Below are positions 57,654 to 64,000 of a DNA stretch of 64,000 nt, one piece after another. Numbering within the stretch: position 1 is the stretch's first letter; every line of letters begins with the position of its first letter. A model generated the notes under the pieces. That model did no database searches. It had not been told where the DNA came from and was given only the letters and a program-made list of their open reading frames with translations. Both the position numbers and the translations under genes were made by a program. Origin of the DNA: Sphagnum compactum (taxonomy: Eukaryota > Bryophyta > Sphagnopsida > Sphagnales); contig OZ234499.1 in the NCBI GenBank assembly GCA_965153455.1, positions 5,005,577 to 5,069,576 of the forward strand, in the 5' to 3' direction.

Positions 57654-59935
57654 TGCAATAAAAGAACATTATAATGGCTTACAAAAATTAAAAAGGTCTT
57701 GTGCTCAAAGTTCAACATTCATTCATGAGCTCATTTTGATTTGATCTTCTTGTTTTAATTTTGCTATGATATTTTGTGTTAAATCTTCTATAAATTTGTT
57801 ATGGTCTTCAAGTTCTTGAATGTTTGAAGTGGTTGAAAACATGTGAGGTGTCAAAACATGTGTGTTCTTTGAATGTACATGTTTGAACTTGCCTTCTTTT
57901 TTTATTATAATTAATGTTATGGCTTCTTAAATGCTAACGCCTAAAAATAGCAATAAAATTTGATTAAATATGACACCTAGGTTGATCACATGACTAACTA
58001 TAGGACATAATTGCAAAATGTCCTAGTCAACAAGTTAATTTTTTGTACAATGTTTATTGTGTATTTATATGTTGTTAGATAAAAGTATATATGTGATCAT
58101 ATGGGATGTTAGTGCATGTTCATGTTATTAGTTAGAACCATCATTGTAACAAGGTGCAATGAAGGTCAATGAACATCAAATGGTAGTATTTCAAGATTAG
58201 GTAGATGCATACATGTGACCTTTACTAATGCACCTTATTCGAATGCAACTTTTGTTGGTTATTAATGATGTTGACATGTTGTCATTCATTGAATGCAATT
58301 ATAGGTTTTTGTTTGCTTATATTTTACTTGTTTATTAATATGGGTTTGGATGCAACTTGAATTTTAGTTGTAGTGGGAAGTGAAAGCACATTATTGTGGT
58401 ACATCTTGGACAAGAAAATGTATTTTTTGAGTACATTTTGTTATTTTGAAATTTTGAATAAAAGAATTCATTTATCATTTTGGGAAACACATAAAATGAA
58501 TTTTTGACAAAAGATCTCCAACACAATTCTTGTTACCTTTCAAATGAGAGTAATTTTTGAACAAACTTTTATGTCTTCACACACTTACATTTGTTTGAAT
58601 GAAAAACCTCATCCAAATTTTTTTGTGAAATCACATGAATGGAACTCTTCATATGGTATTGAAATGATACATTTAATTCATATTCAATATATGAGTAAAT
58701 ACTTCATCAAGTTTGGTAATTTTTTAAATTGCTTTTGGATTATATTTGCACCTTGCAATATATTGTTACGAGTATTATGTACTCACAAATATACTATTTA
58801 ATTATTTATTGTGAATTTAAAATTTTAGTTTCTTTTGACAATTTTATTCTTTGGGTTTTGGACTACCTTATTGTGAGTGCAATTTATGAAAAACCCTTTC
58901 AATATTGGCTTGGTGGAAGTTCAAAGATACAATTTCAAAAAATAGTATTTGTTTGTTGTAGGCATGTCACTTTTTCTAGCATGTACAATTTGGTTGTTCA
59001 AATCAATTGTGGATTGTAGCTTGGACCATAATGATTTAAAACATATCATTTTTTAAACAAGATTAAAGCCATTTGCAAAGTATGACCTTCCGAACTTGTG
59101 TAATTTTGAAATTAGGGTTTCACTACAATTTGTTGGAGCACAATTTTGTGTTATTTTTAGTCCTTGAAGTTTTAACAATTCTAAAAGATATATCTTGTGT
59201 TTTGTAAGTTTTGTTAGTTAATTAAAAGGACACCATTAATTTGAGTATTTTGGCACAAATTAATCATTGATCAATATGTTAGTAAATGGCCAACTAGAAA
59301 GTGTTGGGAACCAAAGCCTAATAGCTATAGATATAATTTCCAATTTGGAATTGTTAGCAACTATGGCTTCATGGTCAAAAATTCAATATGCAAAATACAT
59401 TTGTGACATCATTCATGTATCTTCACTTGACATATTATCACAAATTGTCTAAGGCATTCCTTTATTGTCTTTAATCTAGGGTAACATGTTCTTGCCACTC
59501 ATAGTACTTTATCATTATTCATATTCATTTCATGGATTTAATGGTATTTGTGCAAATAATCAATTGACATGGAGGTCAATTTGTGCAAACATATTAAGGG
59601 AAAAGGTTTGAATTTCCAAAAAGTTGGGAATTGGTGGCACCTAAATGTTAAGTTTCAAGTCATTTTTCAACAATCATTTGTTGAACAAGAGTCTTCTTTG
59701 AGCTCACATTATTTCAAATTGAGGCAATATGTCATTACATAGATTAACAAGCAACTCATCGCATAATGGCTATGCCTAATGTTATATGACCATGATCAAT
59801 ATTTTATTCCAAAGACCAACTCCTTAGGAAGGAAAATAAAGAATCTTTAGGAGTATTTTATTTTTTGAAATTGAATATTCAAAATTAATTAATTGTTTGG
59901 GAGGCATGTGCCAAACTTGCTAAGGTACTATAGTA
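57654..59935. other. AT-rich intergenic DNA, nothing recognised
   Basis: Open frames of 61-96 codons at 58544-59019 and 59267-59452 have no recognisable domain and look accidental. No tandem or inverted repeats are supported. Confidence 0.4.
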
Positions 59936-59939
59936 TATG

Positions 59940-60450
59940 GAATGTTTGGAATCTAAAATTTTGAAAACTGAAATGTTTGAATTCCTATGTGTGAACACTG
60001 AAAGCCGAAAACTAAAATTTGAAATTTGTATGTGAAATGTTTGGAATTTGAAAATTTGAAAACTAAAATGTTTGAATTGGGATGTGTGAATATTTAAAGT
60101 TAAAAACTAAAAATTGAAAATTGAAATCTCTATGTGAAGTGTTTGGAATTTGAAAATTTGAAAACTAAAATGTCTGAATTTGGATGTGTGAATACTGAAA
60201 GTTGAAACAAAAAACTAAAATTGAAATCTTTTTGTGAAATATCTAGAAAGAATATGAAATTTTAAAAACTAAAATGTTTCAATACTGAAAACTGAAAACT
60301 GAAATGTCCAAATACTGAAAACTAGAAACAAAAATGTCTAAATATTGAAAACTGAAATGTTTGAATACTGAAAATTGAAAACCGAAATGTCTAAATATTG
60401 AAAACTGAAAGCTGAAATGTCAAAATATTGAAAACTAAAACTTGAAATGT
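59940..60450 (+). repeat. Two-tier A-rich tandem repeat
   Basis: The first part (to about 60250) has about three units of roughly 110-120 bases with TTTGGAATTTGAAAATTTGA and GATGTGTGAATA. The second part (60270-60450) has about six units of about 30 bases built on GAAAACTGAAATGTCTGAATA. The small unit looks derived from part of the large one. Confidence 0.8.
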
Positions 60451-61261
60451 CTGATCCAAACACGATGTGCATATGGGCAGAAAACATTATAATATAGTTT
60501 GCTCACATAAATATCCCCACAAAGTTACTATTTGTTTTGAAACTTTGAAGCCAAAATAAAGCTGGAATATATTAAAATATGGGTTGTTACACATATAGGT
60601 TGACAAGCTACATGAATTTTCACACCAAAATTTTGCTCAGGTCATGACAAATTGTTGGATTTGGATACCACAAAATTCAAGATTTTTTTTAAAAAAAAAT
60701 GATTACCTAACCAATTTCTGCCACATCCAAGTTGGGCCACATGGTTTCATCATTACCAACAAGCAAAAACAAGGCCTAGAGAAAGTAACAACACAAAATT
60801 AGGACAATATAAGGACCGTTATTGAATTATTGTTGACATAAATACATATAGAATAAGATTTGCTAAAGACTAATAATTTACACAAAGCACAATTCAAAGC
60901 ATGGACTAAATGTGCAACAAAAGGGTCACACATTTGGTTGTGCCATAAAAAAAAGGTGGGCACTCTAACTTAGAATTGAGGTCCTAGGAATTCACATAGT
61001 TGCAAATCATCCCTCCCTCGCAACCCAATAGGTTTTTAAGTTCCAAAAGCCCAAGACAAATATCACTAACTATCAGTAGTAGCCCTTTCCCACAAAAACC
61101 AAAGAAAACTAAAATACAAGGCAAATATATATATATATGATATTGCAAAGAAAACTCAACAAATAATAGGTTGAAGCTAATTGTTGTGTCAATTCCTACA
61201 AGAGTAAGATATGGTCATAACCTTAGGAACATTACTCATAAAACATCAGGTTATATCACCT
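60451..61261. other. Intergenic DNA next to a pseudogene
   Basis: No feature beyond a (TA)n run at about 61125-61138 is seen. Confidence 0.5.
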
Positions 61262-64000
61262 TCACCAGGAAGGTTGCTGCTCCTCTGCAAAGAGAGCATC
61301 AAATTTAACATTAACAATCCCATGAATGTCCATAACATGTAAGTTTACAAGGATCTCACAATTGCTTGCAAATGCCATTTCTAGCAATGCCACAATGATA
61401 CTTCCATCATTGATGTCATGGCTAGAAGCAACTACCCTCTTATTTATTAACCCCTGTGACCCAACCAAGGACATGCATTAGTATGTTTTTCGTGGTTGTC
61501 AAAATACATGAAAGTAATGATTACATCTGGTTAAGAATGGAGAGTAGCTTCACCCAATACCAACAACTGGATCATTATCAAAAATATAACTCTGTGTTAG
61601 GAAACATTGTTAAGCACCACTTTTCTCAAACCAACAGAACATTGTTTCCCTAAGGGTCAATTTGTTATTGAATTATCAACCAAATCAGCAAAACTTGTAC
61701 AAGACAAGAAAGTGAAGAATCTATACCTAAACTACATTGAAAACTTGTCCAAGATAAGGCACATCATCAACATTTGGAGGAGTGTCACCTATCTACATGA
61801 ACTCCAAGCACAAATCATTCAAGATTGTTAAATAAATATGTAAACCCATCAAAATTGCACCCATCAAGTTAGTTTCAAAAACATGGAATTTATAAACTTG
61901 GAGTGCTTTAAATACATATTCATCAATATGCAATGATCACATGGTCATAAACTTGGGCCAAACAAGATCCTCCCAATCACCGCTTGCCTTTGCCAATATC
62001 AATGTGTAGCAATACACCTTTATCACCAAACTTCCACAACATAAAAGCCACTTAGACCCACTTTCCTTTCTCACCTCTCAAAAGGCCTAAACAATTAAGG
62101 TCACTACTTCCAAACCCCATGGCTTTTGCATATTCATGTATCCATGTCCAACATGCCAACATCATAATGCCATCTGAAGATTAAGTAATTTGCAGGATTC
62201 TTATGGGTAGTAACATACCTTCAAGTTAGGAGTATTAGTCTTGGTTATGTCAGGACAAGTAACATAGGTACTAATGACAAGGTTGCTAAAGGCTTTTATT
62301 GTCTCTCCTCCAGCTTGAGCTGCCATGGACATCCCTGCCACCATCAATTGCTACCTCAAGTTTCACCATGGCATCCTTTAGAGCTACAACTACATCATAC
62401 CTAGCAACTCCCTCACCATCAAGTTTGGTAGCATACATTTGATTCTCACTTGCCTTCACATCCCTCAATGCAATTACCTGCAAACCTTCCTTCAATTTAT
62501 GAGCTTTCCTCTATTTCAACTTGCTTATTTAAAATGCCTATAGAATTTATTTAGCATGAACATGTGGAAGGTGCCAGTAATGCAATGTTTCAACCCATCC
62601 CTTCATGTAAGTATCAGCAAACAAGATTTGTAAATACTGAGGATTTTCCCATATTTAATTTTCACTAAACATGAATAAAATCAAGAAATGAACTTATGAT
62701 AAGTGTAAGAATATTCCACCTCCAACAATATGACAACAACCTAATTAGTAAGCATGAAAAGGAGGAAACTCAACCCTAAGTACAAGGGGGAAGAAACCAA
62801 TAACAAACTTGAGGAGAACTTTGAACTTTGAACCATATTGATGGTCAACCATATTGAGGGACCTTCAATGGCAACATGTATGTTATTGACAAACCTATTA
62901 TAACCTCCCCATTGACATCATCAACTCCTAACCACGGGTGGAGGTTAATGTCAAACATAAACAACCATACTGAACTTTTGTACACAAGGTTGGTTAGAAG
63001 CAATGGGCAAACTCAGCCATGATGCTAGCCAACTTTTAAAAGCCTAAAAGAAAAGGAGAAGACCAAAAACCCCTAAAACACAAGAGGAACACAAAAAACA
63101 AAAAAACAAAAAAGGCAAAAAAGGGAAAACCCAAACAATAAAAGGATGAAGAAAAGAGAGAAATCCAAATGGTTTTGATCCTCTTGATAATGCCAAACAC
63201 ATGTTACTCCAAGTTTCATAGAATCTGAAAAAATGGAATCTAGATGAACCATGTGAATCATTTGCAAGCAGAGAAAATAGATGAATCTCTTCAACCTTAA
63301 ATCGAACAATTCATCACCCACAACCTCTTTTTAATTTAAGTTTCAATCATACCAACAATGATAGGGTTCCCACCTTCGCCCGCACAAGATTGGTGAGGGC
63401 TTTTCCCAAAGCTAGTCGTGCCAAAGACTTTGGATCTAGCAACCCCTAAAAGTCACACACATTGACCCAACATGAATTTTAAACATGATGTGCATGGTGA
63501 TACTACCAACTAGCTACAAGATAGGGAACTAGAATACCAAGAAAATGAACATACATGAGTTTGACCTACCTTTATAAGTTGTTCCCCAATTGCACATGCA
63601 CCACCAATAAGGCATGTGTGAGTTTGCAGGCAATAAATATAACATTAAACATAGGCTCTCTTGAAGGTAAGCACGTTGGGGACTCAAATGGGACCCAAAA
63701 AGTTAGCCTAAAAGTGCATAGAAAACCAACAACAAATGAAAAAAGAAGTGCATTAACACTAACAATCAAGTTGTAGCAATAAAAAGGATTTAGATAAACC
63801 TAGGCAAGAATTACAACATCAGCAAGAGGGAGTTGCAAAGGGCCCATAGTTTGCTATTGCGCCACCAGCTTCGTCACACATCAATCCACCTAGCACAAGG
63901 AAAGCTCACATAAGAAGCAATGTCAGTAGTGGTAGGTTTTAACCACTCAAACATAGTAAGGAACCATCAACATGCATGTCATAACATGTACCTCTCCTTT
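61262..64000 (-). pseudogene. Phosphoribosylformylglycinamidine synthase (FGAM synthase, PurL), broken spliced copy
   Basis: The parent enzyme makes FGAM from FGAR, ATP and glutamine in de novo purine synthesis. On the - strand, intron-separated fragments occur in protein order. 63889-about 63800 reads CVTKLVAQ, stop, QTMGPLQLPLADV. 63445-63353 reads GLLDPKSLARLALGKALTNL. About 62478-62219 reads DVKASENQMYATKLDGEG, then a small deletion after GGRD, and later VISTYVTCPDIT. About 62040-61870 reads GVLLHIDIGKGKR, stop, LGGS. 61453-61262 reads GLINKRVVASSHDINDGS and LLEMAFASNC. Splice sites persist (AG before 63445 and 61453; GT after 63353 and 62219), so this is a duplicated genomic copy, not a processed one. 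Stops fit CGA or CAG changed by C>T. The 5' part lies beyond the window. Confidence 0.88.

Noticed and set aside
58544-59019. Overlapping frames of 85 and 96 codons
   Set aside because: AT-rich composition, Phe/Ile/Tyr-rich translation and no recognisable domain; likely chance.

Overview
The window reads as nuclear DNA of a land plant with a large, repeat-rich genome. The evidence is a plant cation/H+ exchanger (CHX) gene with GT-AG introns, a second spliced plant gene resembling MULTIPOLAR SPINDLE 1 (MPS1), many miniature transposons and AT-rich intergenic DNA. The retroelement-borne methyltransferase is of the DNMT3 type (motif order I to X, not permuted as in DRM). DNMT3 is known from non-seed plants but not from angiosperms, so a fern, lycophyte or bryophyte is my weak inference; the species cannot be read from the window.

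Layout. Positions 1-8.65 kb hold most of a Ty3/gypsy-type LTR retroelement: gag, protease, a DNMT3-like cytosine-5 methyltransferase, RT, RNase H, integrase and a C-terminal PHD finger. The methyltransferase lies on the opposite strand, inverted between protease and RT. Positions 8.65-10.75 kb hold a much older, decayed relative in which the same methyltransferase follows protease in the SENSE orientation. So the enzyme is an inherited part of this element family, and the inversion is a later event in the 5' copy. Almost every stop in the younger copy is explained by one C>T or G>A change, as expected for a methylated element.

Positions 11.3-15.65 kb carry the MPS1-like gene (+ strand) behind a triplicated promoter repeat. 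Positions 19.36-23.27 kb carry a four-exon CHX antiporter gene (- strand), convergent with it. From 23.4 kb to the end no intact gene is seen. The DNA is built from MITEs, minisatellites, a dispersed repeat family with a 16-bp palindrome, a decayed hAT-type transposase (38.5-40.0 kb, - strand) and, at the right edge, a broken spliced copy of the purine-synthesis gene FGAM synthase (61.3-64.0 kb, - strand).

The most interesting content is the retroelement family pairing a DNA-methylation writer (DNMT3-like) with a probable chromatin reader (PHD finger on integrase). As I recall, methyltransferases inside retrotransposons have been reported for dinoflagellates and charophyte algae; whether this sense/antisense plant family with a PHD finger is described I cannot check.
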